Of a stretch of 64,000 nucleotides of DNA, positions 23,040 to 33,066 are shown piece by piece; the stretch's first letter is position 1; every line of letters begins with the position of its first letter. This DNA is from Rana temporaria (taxonomy: Eukaryota > Chordata > Amphibia > Anura > Ranidae), in contig NC_053492.1 in assembly GCF_905171775.1 (NCBI RefSeq), positions 183,938,778-184,002,777 of the forward strand, given 5' to 3'. The notes beneath the pieces were generated by a model, which ran no database searches, was not told the origin of the DNA, and worked only from the letters and a program-made list of their open reading frames with translations. The position numbers and the translations under genes are program-made.

Positions 23040-23690
23040 TTAACCACTTGCCTACTGGGCACTTTTACCCCCTTCCTGCCCAGGCCAACTTTCAGCTTTT
23101 AGTGCTTTTGCACTTTAAATTACAATTGCGTGGTCATGCAACACTGCACCCAATCTACATTTTTATAATTTTTTTTAAAAAACAGATAGAGTTTTCTTTT
23201 GGCGGTATTAAATCACCACTGGGGTTATTTTTTGCTAAACAAACACAAAAAGACTGAAAATGTTCGGAAAAAAAAACCCTGTCACAAAATTTAGTAAATA
23301 AGTAAGTTTTCTCCTTCACTGATGTGGGCTGATAAGGCTGTACTGATGGGCAATGATGAGGTGGCACTGACAGGCATCACTGATGGGCACTGTTGGGGCG
23401 GTGTAGATATCCCCTGTGTGGATTTTTCGGTTATCCGCTCTCCTCCCCTCACGCGTTGAGAGGAGAGGATTGCTAATAACCAGCAAATCCTGTTTACATC
23501 ATAGTAAAGAGCTACTGTGATTGGCTCTTTATCACAATCTGTGATCATGTGCATCCAAAGGACACAGCGATCCTAGATTACTGCGCACCACATGGGACAC
23601 GCAGGCAGTGGGACCACGGGAGAACATCACATGATGGCCCCTCAGCAAAGTGCGACTGCGCTGTAGCAATGTACCATTGTTTTTTTTATT
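23040..23690. repeat. Family-1 TTAA element, partial
   Basis: TTAA at 23,040-23,043 is followed by CCACTTGCCTACTGGGCAC and by gatagagttttcttttggcgg, the family-1 signature. A short degenerate gatgggca array lies at 23,335-23,400. The right terminus is lost near the TA tract that begins at 23,693. Confidence 0.6.
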
Positions 23691-23713
23691 TGTTATATAT
23701 ATATATATATATA

Positions 23714-24505
23714 TTAGTGCTGTCAAGCGATTAAAATTTTTAATCGCGATTAATCGCATTAATGTCATAGTTAACTCACGATTAATCGCGCTATTAAGGA
23801 GGTTCACCCTTTAAAACATTTTTTTTTGTTTTCTTATTTATTTATTTATTTTTTATAATATTAAATTGTGTTTTTTTATTTTTTTACATTTTGATCACTT
23901 TTATTGCTGTCACAAGGAATGTAAACATCCCTTGTGACAGCAATAGGTGGTGACAGGTACTCTTTATGGAGGGATCGGGGGTCTAAAAGACCTCCGAGCC
24001 CTCCTTTGCACTTCAAAGTATTCAGATGGCCGAAAACGGCGATTCTGAATACTGTGTACTTTTTTAAATCCGGCGCCATTGGCAGCCGAGAAACCCGGAA
24101 GTGACGTCATGACACCGCTTCCGTGGTTTCAATGCGGAGACTGAATCAAAGCCGCTTACGGCTTAGTGTCAGTCTCCAACCTGGACACAGAAGGCGGCGG
24201 ATCTAGGATCGGGTCTCCCGGTGGGACGGGAGGCCCGGTCAGAGCGGCGAAAGGCGGCGGGAGGGGGGGGATGTCCCCTCCCGCTCCTCCGGCATAACAA
24301 CCGAGCGGCTTTTAGCCGCATCGGTTGTTATGTTTGGATAGCCGATCGCCCGCTCTAAACAACGGTACCGGGATGATGCCTGCCACTGCAGGCATCATCC
24401 CGGTATAACCCCCGAACGCCGCCTCGTTAATCGCGCGATAAAAAAATTGACGGCGTTAACATGGGTTTGCGTTAACGCCGTTAATAGCGCGTTTAACTGA
24501 CAGCA

Positions 24506-24509
<4 letters not shown>
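23714..24509. mobile_element. DNA element with ends TTAGTGCTGTCA, inserted in (TA)n
   Basis: Perfect 12-bp inverted ends TTAGTGCTGTCA / TGACAGCACTAA lie inside a TA tract. Subterminal sequence repeats the motif gattaatcgc (23,739-23,790) and its relatives taatcgcgcg, taatagcgcg near the right end. This motif-rich subterminal pattern is familiar from a widespread vertebrate non-autonomous element, but I do not name the family. The middle is occupied by the nested element at 23,794-24,430. Confidence 0.75.
23794..24430. mobile_element. TTAA-flanked insertion inside the 23,714 element
   Basis: TTAA at 23,794-23,797 and 24,427-24,430 delimits a block beginning GGAGGTTCACCCTTTAAAAC. Inside are foldbacks at 23,903-23,942 (ctgtcacaaggaatg...cccttgtgacag) and 24,370-24,405 (ccgggatgatgcctgc...gcatcatcccgg). 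The sequence before and after it is continuous with the host element's gattaatcgc repeats. Non-coding. Confidence 0.65.
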
Positions 24510-24552
<43 letters not shown>

Positions 24553-24555
<3 letters not shown>

Positions 24556-25100
24556 GACCAATCATTTTGTGGAAAAAAAATAAAAAATTTTCAGTTTCTC
24601 GTATAGCACTTTGCAAATAATCTTTCTTCATAAATTTCAGCCAAAATGCTGCATTATACTACATTTCTTTGGTGAAAAAAACAAACAAATGGGTGGATAT
24701 TATTTAGTCTATGTGAAAGATTATAAAGTCTACGTACTATGGTATGAATATATAAGTTATTTATTACACACAGCATAGGCATAATTGCAATTATACCCCA
24801 AAAACATTATGCTACTCCTTCAGAGTATGGGGATACCACACGTGTGAGACTTTCACAGCATAGGCGTATAGAGCAGCCCAAAATCCAAGGAGCACTTTTG
24901 GACTTTCAAAAAGCATAAATCATGCAACAAACTTCCTCACTACCTATTACATTTCTTAAGTCCTTGAAGTGCCAGGACAGGAGAAACACCAACAACATTA
25001 TTACATTTTGGAAAGCAAATGCCCCAAAATATTTTCTAAGAGGCATGGTGAGTCTTTTGAAGACAATTTTTTGCAATAAGGAAAATTGACAAATAATTGG
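24553..25100. repeat. Interior of a family-1 TTAA element
   Basis: Shares, in order, ttaytacacacagcatagg, atgctactccttcagagtatgg and acacgtgtgagactttcaca with 17,200-17,310. No terminal repeats remain. Confidence 0.5.
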
Positions 25101-25589
25101 TCAGGTTTAGGTAATGCAGAGAGCTCAGGGTTCCTTGGGATCAAACATTGTTAGAATTAAGTAATGCAAAGAGTTTAGTGGTCAGAATTAAGGCAGAGTT
25201 CTTAGGGTCAGGATTAATTATTGCAGAGAGTTCATGGGGTTAGGATTAGGTAACACAGAGAATTCAGGGGTCAGGAGTAAGTAATGCATAGAGTGCATGA
25301 GTCATGATAACTTGGAGGCAAGGATGTGAATGTTTGGAGTCCGCCATCTCTGACATATCATGCTTCATTTGTTGGTGAAGAGTTTATTCCCATTGGTCCA
25401 GGCGGTGAAGACTGGACCAATGGGAATTGCCATCCAACTGTCCACTCTTGGGCTGTGGACAGCAGAGATCGCTGAACGGTGTTTTTTCATCCATGAGACT
25501 GATAGTAATTGATGTAGGCTACAGCTGGGGGGGTGTTTGATTGCAGCCTGATTAGGTTTCCCTGAAGAAGAGGTGTTCAGTGGTGCAAA

Positions 25590-25870
25590 TCAAACTGAGC
25601 TCCATAATGTTAATGGGCAACTAGGGCTTCCTGTGGTGACCATGATCCCTGAACTGTGAGAGATTGGATCACTCCTCCCCAGCCTGAGAGACTGGCATCT
25701 GTTGTAATCACCTTCCAATATTATGGTAGAAATGACTGCCCCATTGCTAAGGCTGGGTTGGAAGTCCACCAAGCTGCTAAGGAGTTCCTTGCATGGATGG
25801 AAAGAAACAGGCAGCTCTAGAGAAGGAGCATTTTTGTCCCATGCCAGCAAAATGGAATTGGGTAAAAGAA
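25590..25870 (-). pseudogene. DIRS-type RNase H fragment
   Basis: On the minus strand a frame reads AWWTSNPALAMGQSFLP, then after a stop WKVITTDASLSGWGGVIQSL and QGSWSPQEALVAH. The TDAS phrase is the first catalytic aspartate region of retrotransposon RNase H, and the WW-motif spacer before it matches the equivalent place in the DIRS copy at 61,848-62,381 (ISWWLKS). Only this part of pol is preserved. Flanking DNA is unassigned. Confidence 0.65.
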
Positions 25871-26342
25871 ACAGCCTCAAAGAGGGGGCCACAGAAGGAA
25901 TCTCACAGAGGCCTGAGCATACAATATGGAACGTTTCCTGTACTGTACAGTACACAGGTATCAAATTCATACAACATGGGACAGCCAAAAGGTGCAAATA
26001 CACAAGTGGGCAACAACTAGACAGCAGAACTGTGCCAACAGGGCCAACAACAAAGAGTACAAATTAACCAGGTTCAGAGGGCTGTTGCAAGAACCTTGCG
26101 GCTGGATCGGTGTCTGCAGAAGGTAGAGCATGCACCTGGCAACTTGCCAACCGGGCCAATTCTGACATTCCATTCCTATTCCTTTTTAACCCCTAAACAT
26201 TATATATATATTATATATGTATATTGTTTAGCAGAGGCCCTAGGGAATAAAATGGTAGTCGTTGAAATTTTATATATGTCACACGGTATTTGTGCAGCAG
26301 TTTTTCAATCACTTTTTTTCTAAAAAAAAAAAAACATTTTCA

Positions 26343-26628
26343 TTAAAGCGCAAGTAAACCCATACAAAAAAACTTTTCATTTCCGGCATGTGCTGAAAAT
26401 ATAACACTCCAATTGGTTGTGCTCTCAACTAAACTGTCAAACCATCCCAGAAGCGATTCAGTTCGCATGCGCCGCGCTTTATACGTTTTTCATTCATTCA
26501 TTCATTCATTCAATGGCTGATGTCATAACTGATCAAATGTGCAACATCATGGCAGTTGTAAATTAAACAGAGGCCAAGATGGCAGCTTCCTTGGCTGAAA
26601 AAGATAGGGGGATTTACTTACACTTTAA
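26343..26628. mobile_element. TTAA-flanked MITE, family 5 (AGCGCAAGTAAAC ends)
   Basis: TTAA at 26,343-26,346 and 26,625-26,628 encloses ends AGCGCAAGTAAACCC and the complement of GATTTACTTACACT. A short attc tandem (about 26,490-26,510) lies inside. Non-coding. Confidence 0.65.
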
Positions 26629-26989
26629 TTAAAAAGAAAAAAAAAACACTAAAAGGTACATGTCACGCTTTAAAATTGCACATGCTTGTGAAATGGCGGC
26701 AAACTATGATACTTACAAATCTCCATAGCCAATGCTTTAAACATTTTTACAGGTTACCAGTTTAGAGCTACAGAGGAGGTCTTTGGCTAGAATTATTGCT
26801 CTCGCTCTAATGTTCACAGCGATACCTCACACGTGTGGTTTGAACGCCGTTCACATATCTGGCACGGACCTACGTATGCGTTCTCTTCTGCGTGGAGGCA
26901 CTTTAAAAAAATATATATATATATAATGTAATTGTTTATTTTATTTTTGCTTTTTTTATTTTTACACTTTTCGTTCATCTTCCTTTAAA

Positions 26990-28858
26990 AAAGTAATTAG
27001 TTACAATTACAAGTTACTTGTCCGAAAAAGTAATTGAGTTAGTGACTATTATTATTATTCTACAATGCAATTACGTTCTATAACATTTTTAATATAAGAT
27101 GTTTATATTAACTGATTGAAGAATAAAAACACTATATACAGTATTTTAGAACATTTCGTACTGTGTACAATTATTAATATCATCATCACACTCCACCTGC
27201 CCAGGCAGCAATACTGTACAATATAGATACAGTGTGCACTGCAGCAGTGTCACTCACACTGCACACTGAATCTATATTGTACAGTATTGCTGGGCAGGTG
27301 GAGTGTGATGATGATATTAATAATTGTACACAGTATTGCATTTGCTGGGCCTGCCTGGGCATGTGGAGCGGTCCGGTGGACCGCTCATACAATCAGCCCA
27401 TACAATCAGATTGGAAATGATCAATTTGTCAAATAATCAAACAGCCATAACTTCCCTTGAGATTGATTTAGACTCAAATACAGATTGGAGTTAATTTAAA
27501 CTAAGTCAATCAGTCAGAACAGCACTGAGATGCTTTCCTGATGAATACAGTTGTATTTCTACTGATCAGATTATGAGATTGCATGATGGAAATAGAGATC
27601 CGATCGATACGTTATGACCATATCTTCCAACTATCAACCAAAACGCACTTCCACATGTGTGGCATAGTGAACAATTGAGTTTTCGATGAATTGATTATTC
27701 CTATTCGGAAAGATCAATCAGAAAGGGACTGATTATCTATTGAAGTGTGAAATGTCACCGTAAAGGAGATTGTACAATCAGATTGTGTGTGATATGACAC
27801 CTTCTACTCATTGTATTACCTGCTTTCCTCTATAAACCTTTTTTTATGTAAATGTAAATGTGAGCTGCGGTTTACCTAAAATATAGAATGTATCCACCTG
27901 CCAGGTATGTGATTGCAATGTACAGTACAGATCTATTGTTCTCTCCAGCAGGCACACTAGAGAACAGAAAGCAGTTAGCATTGTGCTGATGCAACATGGA
28001 ACTTTACAGCTCTGGGACGTGACTATGGCATCAGTAGCCAGGACCCAGCCAGCAATGTCATGGCAATCCATGGTGATCTATTGTAGAAAAATCATGCCAC
28101 CCTGGATCATATTAACCCCTTGTGTGAAGAGCCTGTAGGTGGACTCAGGGGCAGGTGACATCACTGATTATTATCACACACACCCTGATTGATATCAAAT
28201 CTACTTTCCACCCACCAGCCTCTGGCGACGAGTCACTCTGGCAATAGACCATTGCATGCGATCCACATAGTATTCCATGCCAGGCAAGCTCACTCTAACT
28301 CAGCCACATGGCAAGAACGTCCAGGGCAGAGCGGATTATTCTCAGCCTAGTGCCAGCGAGTGATCATGCCAGTTCAGTGCCAGGTTACTCACTGCTGTGG
28401 TGGTCCAGAACTTCCTGATGAACTGATTGGCAGCTCAGTGCTCAGACCCATCACGAGTCATGGCCGCGGGAGACTCCAGGGGCGCGTGCATGCGCCGCGC
28501 CAGCGCCACCCACCGAGTCAGTCCGACAGAGTGTCACACGCCCGCCGGCGACCAATCATCATTAACTTTGGCATCATGTGATGATGACAGACAGTGTGAC
28601 CCACCCAATCACAAGTCACAATGCAACAATCACAGGCTCCATCCCGCCGTCCCTGAGGTGAGGGGAAGTTAGAACAGAGACATGACCCCGGACTGTCCCC
28701 ACACGCGCCGCACGCTCAATATAACGTGGTAACACCGCCAATGTAATGGCAACGGCGTTCCCGCTGGGGTAAAAGTAATCAGGTAGATTATTAGTTACCC
28801 CTTGGCGGGCAATCGTTACGTAACGGCGTTTATTTAAACGCCGTTACTTACAACACTG
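26990..28858. repeat. Probable composite around an old hAT-like element
   Basis: The right end, ccgttacttacaacactg at 28,841-28,858, and the left block aagtaattagttacaattacaagttac at 26,992-27,018 are the two recognisable parts of a vertebrate element ending CAGTGTTG with TAAC-rich subterminal repeats. Between them are a strong hairpin (27,159-27,335) and unassigned DNA. The true left end was not found. Confidence 0.4.
27159..27335. repeat. Long imperfect hairpin, ~77-bp arms
   Basis: The left arm (tactgtgtacaattattaat... to gatacagtgtgca) and right arm (tgcacactgaatct... to aataattgtacacagta) are complementary with only a few mismatches, and the loop is about 21 bp (ctgcagcagtgtcactcacac). 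No flanking duplication was found. It could be a decayed foldback transposon or, if transcribed, a hairpin RNA substrate. Confidence 0.8.
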
Positions 28859-28869
28859 ATGACAGGTCA

Positions 28870-29332
28870 TCTTAGTGTAGAGATCTGGGGTTTATAAGTC
28901 CCCACATCTTTCCTCTATGCTGGAAAGCCTGAGATAAAAAAAAAAAATCGATCTCAGCTTCACAGCAAAGTAAACAACAGTTTTTTTTACATCTGCCAGT
29001 GCCAGAAGTGACATCATGACGTTGCTTCCAGCCTCCGAAAGTCAGAGATGGCCGGTGACCATCTGGTCCTCGGTCAACTATATGGTAAAACAAAGCCGCC
29101 AGCGGTTTTATTCTCCGGCTCCCGGGGTAGACCGAAGAAGCATCAGTGGGCTGCCCCTCCTCCTGCCTGCAAAAGCAATCAGGCGACCGAAAAGCCGATA
29201 TGAGGTCTTTTACATTGCAAGGAACCGCAGGCTAAAAAAAACAATATCAGAATGATGTATGCAGCCATCTTTCAGATATCACCACTAAAAGCCTAGGATG
29301 TCATATGATGGACAGCAGTGGGTAAGTGGTAA
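28870..29332. repeat. Decayed TTAA-element interior
   Basis: The stretch with gatctggggtttataagtcc, gccgatatgaggtcttttac and the closing gggtaagtggt resembles the interior and right end of family-1-like elements. Ends are incomplete. The 79-codon plus frame at 29,016 is not supported as a gene. Confidence 0.4.
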
Positions 29333-29794
29333 AAAACATACAACGTATGAACAGAAGACCAGGTGGTGGTCTAACAGAGGTGGACACCAGAGGCTCGATG
29401 CCTAAAAGCCCAAGATGCTACAACCATTGCGGTGGGAGAATGTGCATTATATGCAGGAGGAGGTGTTCAGTTTTGAGTGTCAGCCTTAACAATTAAGCAC
29501 CTTAACCACTTAGGAATGTTGAATTGGAAGGTAGAACAGACAAGCAAAAGTAGATATCAGGTATGCTCTGACAACGTCCAGGCCATGTGAAGAGGCTTCC
29601 TTAAAGCAGACCTTCAGGCCCCTTTCACACTTGTACAACTTCAAAGTCGTGCGATTTTGGATCAGTACAACTTCGACTTTGCCACAACTTTGGCATTAAC
29701 CAATGAAAACATACATGGTGTGAGGCAATTCCTTTTCCTGCCACCGCAGCAATTGCCACTGCAGTTGTCATTGCTGCTGCAGCAGTAGCAGTGC

Positions 29795-29905
29795 ATGAGG
29801 AAGAAGAGGAGGAGAAGACGTCGATATTGGGTACATCCCATCATTGCCAATCGTGAATTTTGGGTCCTCTATAATGATCATTGTGCACATAATGATTTTT
29901 TTTAA
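29795..29905 (+). pseudogene. Harbinger transposase, N-terminal fragment
   Basis: From the ATG at 29,795 the frame reads a basic run and then RYWVHPIIANREFWVLYNDH before a stop at 29,903. The basic stretch followed by YWVHP is the characteristic start of HARBI1-like transposases. An inverted, frameshifted copy of the same start lies at about 31,400-31,520 (minus). The catalytic core is absent from the window. Confidence 0.65.
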
Positions 29906-30012
29906 CTATACACGGATGTCAATTAACAGGTGAGAACATCTGTGTCCATGTGCATTAGTTGTTAACATGTTGAATGTTGCCAATGGCCCCCTCTTCTTAT
30001 TCTAATTCTCAG

Positions 30013-30114
30013 TTTTGATGAGTTACTTGGCTTGGTGTCTAGCCGTCTAGAGCGACTTAATACTAGGTTCAGAATAAGTATTCCACCTGTGAAAAGGCTA
30101 ATTATTACATTGAG
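30013..30114 (+). pseudogene. Harbinger transposase, second exon-like fragment
   Basis: A 102-bp open segment is preceded by a strong acceptor (pyrimidine tract then ctcag) and followed by the donor gtaagt. It encodes FDELLGLVSSRLERLNTRF and ISIPPVKRLIITLR, which matches the region of HARBI1-like transposases just before the LRFLATG block. This suggests the transposase gene had introns. Downstream exons with the DDE residues are not present. Confidence 0.65.
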
Positions 30115-30537
30115 GTAAGTTTTATCTCCACACCTGCCTCTCTCTGTCATAGTCCCCTTTCACACTTATACGACTTGTCTCACGATTTTGGACTGCAAAA
30201 TCGTATGACAAGTCATTCTCCATGATTTCCAATGAACACCATTCAAGTCGTGCCGACTTCAAAATAGTCCCTGCACTACTTTGGTACAACTTCCATGCAA
30301 GTTGATGTCCATAGACCTCAATGTTAAACCCTCAAGTAGCATGCAAATCGTACCTGAATAATATAGACACGATTTCAGTACGATTTCAGTACAACTTTGT
30401 AAGCACAAGCAGCTTTTTAACCCTTGTCCCACCCAATCCTTTCAGCATAGAAGCCCCTCTCAAGCACATTTTTCCACCACACATTCACTTCCTGATTATT
30501 CCCTCAGGAACAGTGTGCTCCAAACAGGTCAAAAAAA

Positions 30538-30624
30538 GACGTCCTCGATAATGAGCAAATCATTAGATTTATCCGTGAGTGCCCAGCTATTTATGATTTG
30601 TGTGACCCAAAATACAAAGACAAT
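30538..30624 (+). pseudogene. MADF-like domain fragment
   Basis: The frame reads DNEQIIRFIRECPAIYDLCD then PKYKDN before running into the minisatellite. The pattern (hydrophobic-Ile-x-x-x-cPxlYd, then d-Y-kd) is that of the first half of a MADF (Myb/SANT-like) DNA-binding domain. Harbinger transposons usually carry a second Myb-like protein that helps the transposase bind DNA and enter the nucleus; this is probably its remnant. Confidence 0.6.
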
Positions 30625-30627
30625 ATC

Positions 30628-31398
30628 CCACTGACCACCAATGAAGGGGACATTCTTCCCACTGACTACCAATGTAAGGGACATTCTTTCCACTGACCAC
30701 CAATGTAAGGGACATTCTTCCCACTGACCACCAATGTAAGGGACATCCTTCCCACTGATCACCAATGTAAGGGACATTCTTCCCACTGACCACCAATGAA
30801 GGGAACATTCTTCCCACTAATCACCAATGTAAAAAGCATTCTTCTCACTGACCACCAATGTAAGGAGCATTCTTCCCACTGACCACCAATGTAAGGGACA
30901 TCCTTCCCACTGACCACCAATGTAAGGGGGCATTCTTCTCACTGACCACCAATGTAAGGAGAATTCTTCCCACTGACCACCAATGTAAGGGACATCCTTC
31001 CCACTGACCACCAATGTAAGGGACATCCTTCCCACTGACCACCAATGTAAGAAGCATTCTTCTCACTGACCACCAATGTAAGAAGCATTCTTCTCACTGA
31101 CCACCAATGTAAGGAGCATTCTTCCCACTGACCACCAATGTAAAAAGCATTCTTCTCACTGACCACCAATGTAAGGAGCATTCTTCCCACTGACCACCAA
31201 TGTAAGGAGCATTCTTCCCACTGACCACCAATGTAAGGAGCATTCTTCCCACTGACCACCAATGTTAGGAGTATCCTTCCCACTGACCACCAATGTAAGG
31301 AGCATTCTTCCCACTGACCACCAATGTTAGGAGTATCCTTCCCACTGACCACCAATGTAAGGAGCATTCTTCCCACTGACCACCAATGTAAGGAGAAT
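30628..31398. repeat. 31-bp minisatellite, about 25 copies
   Basis: The unit ttcccactgaccaccaatgtaaggrrcattc recurs with a strict 31-bp period; variants differ at ggac/ggag/aagc and tccc/tctc. Because 31 is not a multiple of 3, each strand is open for long runs cycling through three frames, giving false proteins of up to 145 codons on the minus strand (SLTLVVSGKNVPYIGGQWEE type). There are no unique spacers, so it is not CRISPR-like. Confidence 0.95.
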
Positions 31399-31911
31399 TC
31401 TTCTCATTCTTCATTATAGAGGACCCAAAATTAACCCCTATCTTCACGATTGGCAATGATGGGATGTACCCAATATCAACGTCTTCTACGTCTCCGCTTC
31501 TCCTCCTCTTTTTCCTCATGCACTGCTACTGCCGCAGCAGCAATGACAACTGTGGTGGCAGGAAAAGGAATTGCCTCACACCATGTATGTTTTTATTGGT
31601 TAATGCCAAAGTTGTGGCAAAGTCGAAGTTGTACTGATCCAAAATCGCACGACTTTGAAGTCGTATAAATGTGAAAGGGGCCTTAAAGTCGTGCCAGTAT
31701 GAATGGTGTTCATTGAAAATCATGGAGAATGACTTGTCATACGATTTTGCAGTACAAAATCGTGAGACAAGTCATTTAAGTGTGAAAGGGGACTCAATAA
31801 TTTTTTTCATCTATTAAATCTTCTGCCCTTGTTTTAGCTTTGGATAGTAAAACATTTTTTTTTCTGCCAGTAAATACCTTATACAGCCCACTTACTGTTT
31901 CTTGTCTGGTA

Positions 31912-32060
31912 GAGAAAATTGAGTACTGTCCGTGATATTTTTTTTATTATTTGCACCAACATACAATTTTTCAGGACAAGCTTTCGGGGTATGTCCTGAA
32001 AAATTCTATGTTAGTGCAAATAATAAAAAAGTATCACAGACAGTACTCAATTTTCTCTGT
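31912..32060. repeat. Foldback, ~65-bp arms
   Basis: The left arm agagaaaattgagtactgtc... and right arm ...gacagtactcaattttctct are complementary through the whole length, closing on aggacaagctttcggggtatgtcct. This is a snapback element or remnant of one; no clean flanking duplication is visible. Confidence 0.8.
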
Positions 32061-32237
32061 CACAATTGCACTAATTCAGCTACAATCACGTTAAGTCTTA
32101 TCTGGTAAAAAGCCTAGCCTTATGACATCATGCATAGCTCTCTCTCTCTCGCAAGATTTTGCCAGGAAGGGAGGGGGGAGGAGTCATAAAAGGGCCAATG
32201 AGAGCAGCAGGGCTGGAGGTGTGCCTCTGTGTAAATC

Positions 32238-32662
32238 TGGGAACTGCTTCAAAAGTGGTTGGTGTGGCAAGCCGGGGTCATACACAGGTAAACTGGTGGT
32301 AAACAGGCAGACAAGCAGAAGAGAAGTCCTTAAGACGAGCCAGGGTCAGAGCCAGGAGAACATCAGGGTAGGTCAAGAACAATCCGGGTCACAGCAGGAG
32401 ATAGAGGAGGCAGATGCAGGTTCAGGAGTTCAGGGAGAGCTGAAGACAATCCAGCAATGAAAAGAGATCCTAAGCAGCCTTTTATAGGCCACCAGGGAAT
32501 TGCGTCTTTCACGCTATGCGCATGCTACCGTGCATGCGTCCACACCATCCTGTCGTGCGCCTGCAAGCACTGAACCGCCATTCTTCCATGCATGCGTGCG
32601 GGAACCTTCTGATAGCGCCCGTTAACAATTCTGCCAATAATTCCATTGCCATTTCTCTGACA
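32238..32662 (-). repeat. Gypsy 3' LTR
   Basis: On the plus strand it runs TGGGAACTGCTTCAA...TCTCTGACA, starting TG and ending CA. It matches the right LTR throughout, with a few indels. A TATA-like box on the minus strand (complement of gccttttatagg) lies near 32,479-32,490. Confidence 0.8.
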
Positions 32663-32739
32663 GTGTTCCCCTCCACAAGGGGAAACCTCCAGCTGCCCAA
32701 CCTAGCCAATCTTGCGTAATGTCTACAGTGGAAGGTTTG

Positions 32740-33066
32740 TATCAGTTGTGAGGCATCTCCCAAATCGGCACATGTGCACTGAAGCAATGGCACATACATA
32801 CCGTTGCTTCAGTGAGTGTGCCGTTACCGATGGCTCCCAAGCGCATGAGCGGGATTGACATGGCCAATCTCAGCACCGGAGCTGCGATACCCAGAAGTAA
32901 CTCCAGGATCGATTTCGCCGGCCGGTGCTGTGTACGGGCACCACAGCGGGGACTTCGATCTCAGGTGAGTATTACATAATGGCCTAGAATGCTATGCATA
33001 CTAGTTCATAATGCATTTGTCTTGCAGGGCTTTTTTTTTTTCGATGTGGGTTTACAACCACTTTAA
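32740..33066. repeat. Truncated TTAA-family repeat inside the Gypsy 3' region
   Basis: The right end gggtttacaaccactttaa (TTAA at 33,063-33,066) and the phrase ataatgcatttgtcttgcag resemble the right half of the element at 20,165-21,233. The left end is missing. It separates the chromodomain region from the polypurine tract. Confidence 0.5.

Larger units (their letters stand above)
23693..24552. repeat. (TA)n microsatellite split by a transposon
   Basis: TA repeats occupy about 23,693-23,713 and 24,509-24,552 and flank the element at 23,714-24,509 on both sides. The simplest reading is a single TA tract into which that element inserted. Confidence 0.75.
29617..31794. mobile_element. Rearranged Harbinger block with two interleaved TIR pairs
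   Basis: Pair A: GGCCCCTTTCACACTTGTAC at 29,617 matches the complement of gtgaaaggggcc ending at 31,682, with arms of some 250 bp that carry the same transposase start in opposite orientation. Pair B: AGTCCCCTTTCACACTTATA at 30,151 matches the complement of gtgtgaaaggggact ending at 31,794, with arms of about 110 bp. The order is A-left, B-left, A-right, B-right, which simple nesting cannot produce. Between lie transposase and MADF-like pieces and a 31-bp minisatellite. Confidence 0.7.

Noticed and set aside
30628..31398. Possible CRISPR-like array
   Set aside because: The units are directly adjacent without unique spacers, and the context is a vertebrate transposon.
30529..31519. Long minus-strand frames with repeated GQWEECPLHWWSV-like segments, looking like a tandem-repeat protein
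   Set aside because: They are three-phase read-through of a 31-bp non-coding minisatellite; unit variants do not conserve any one frame.
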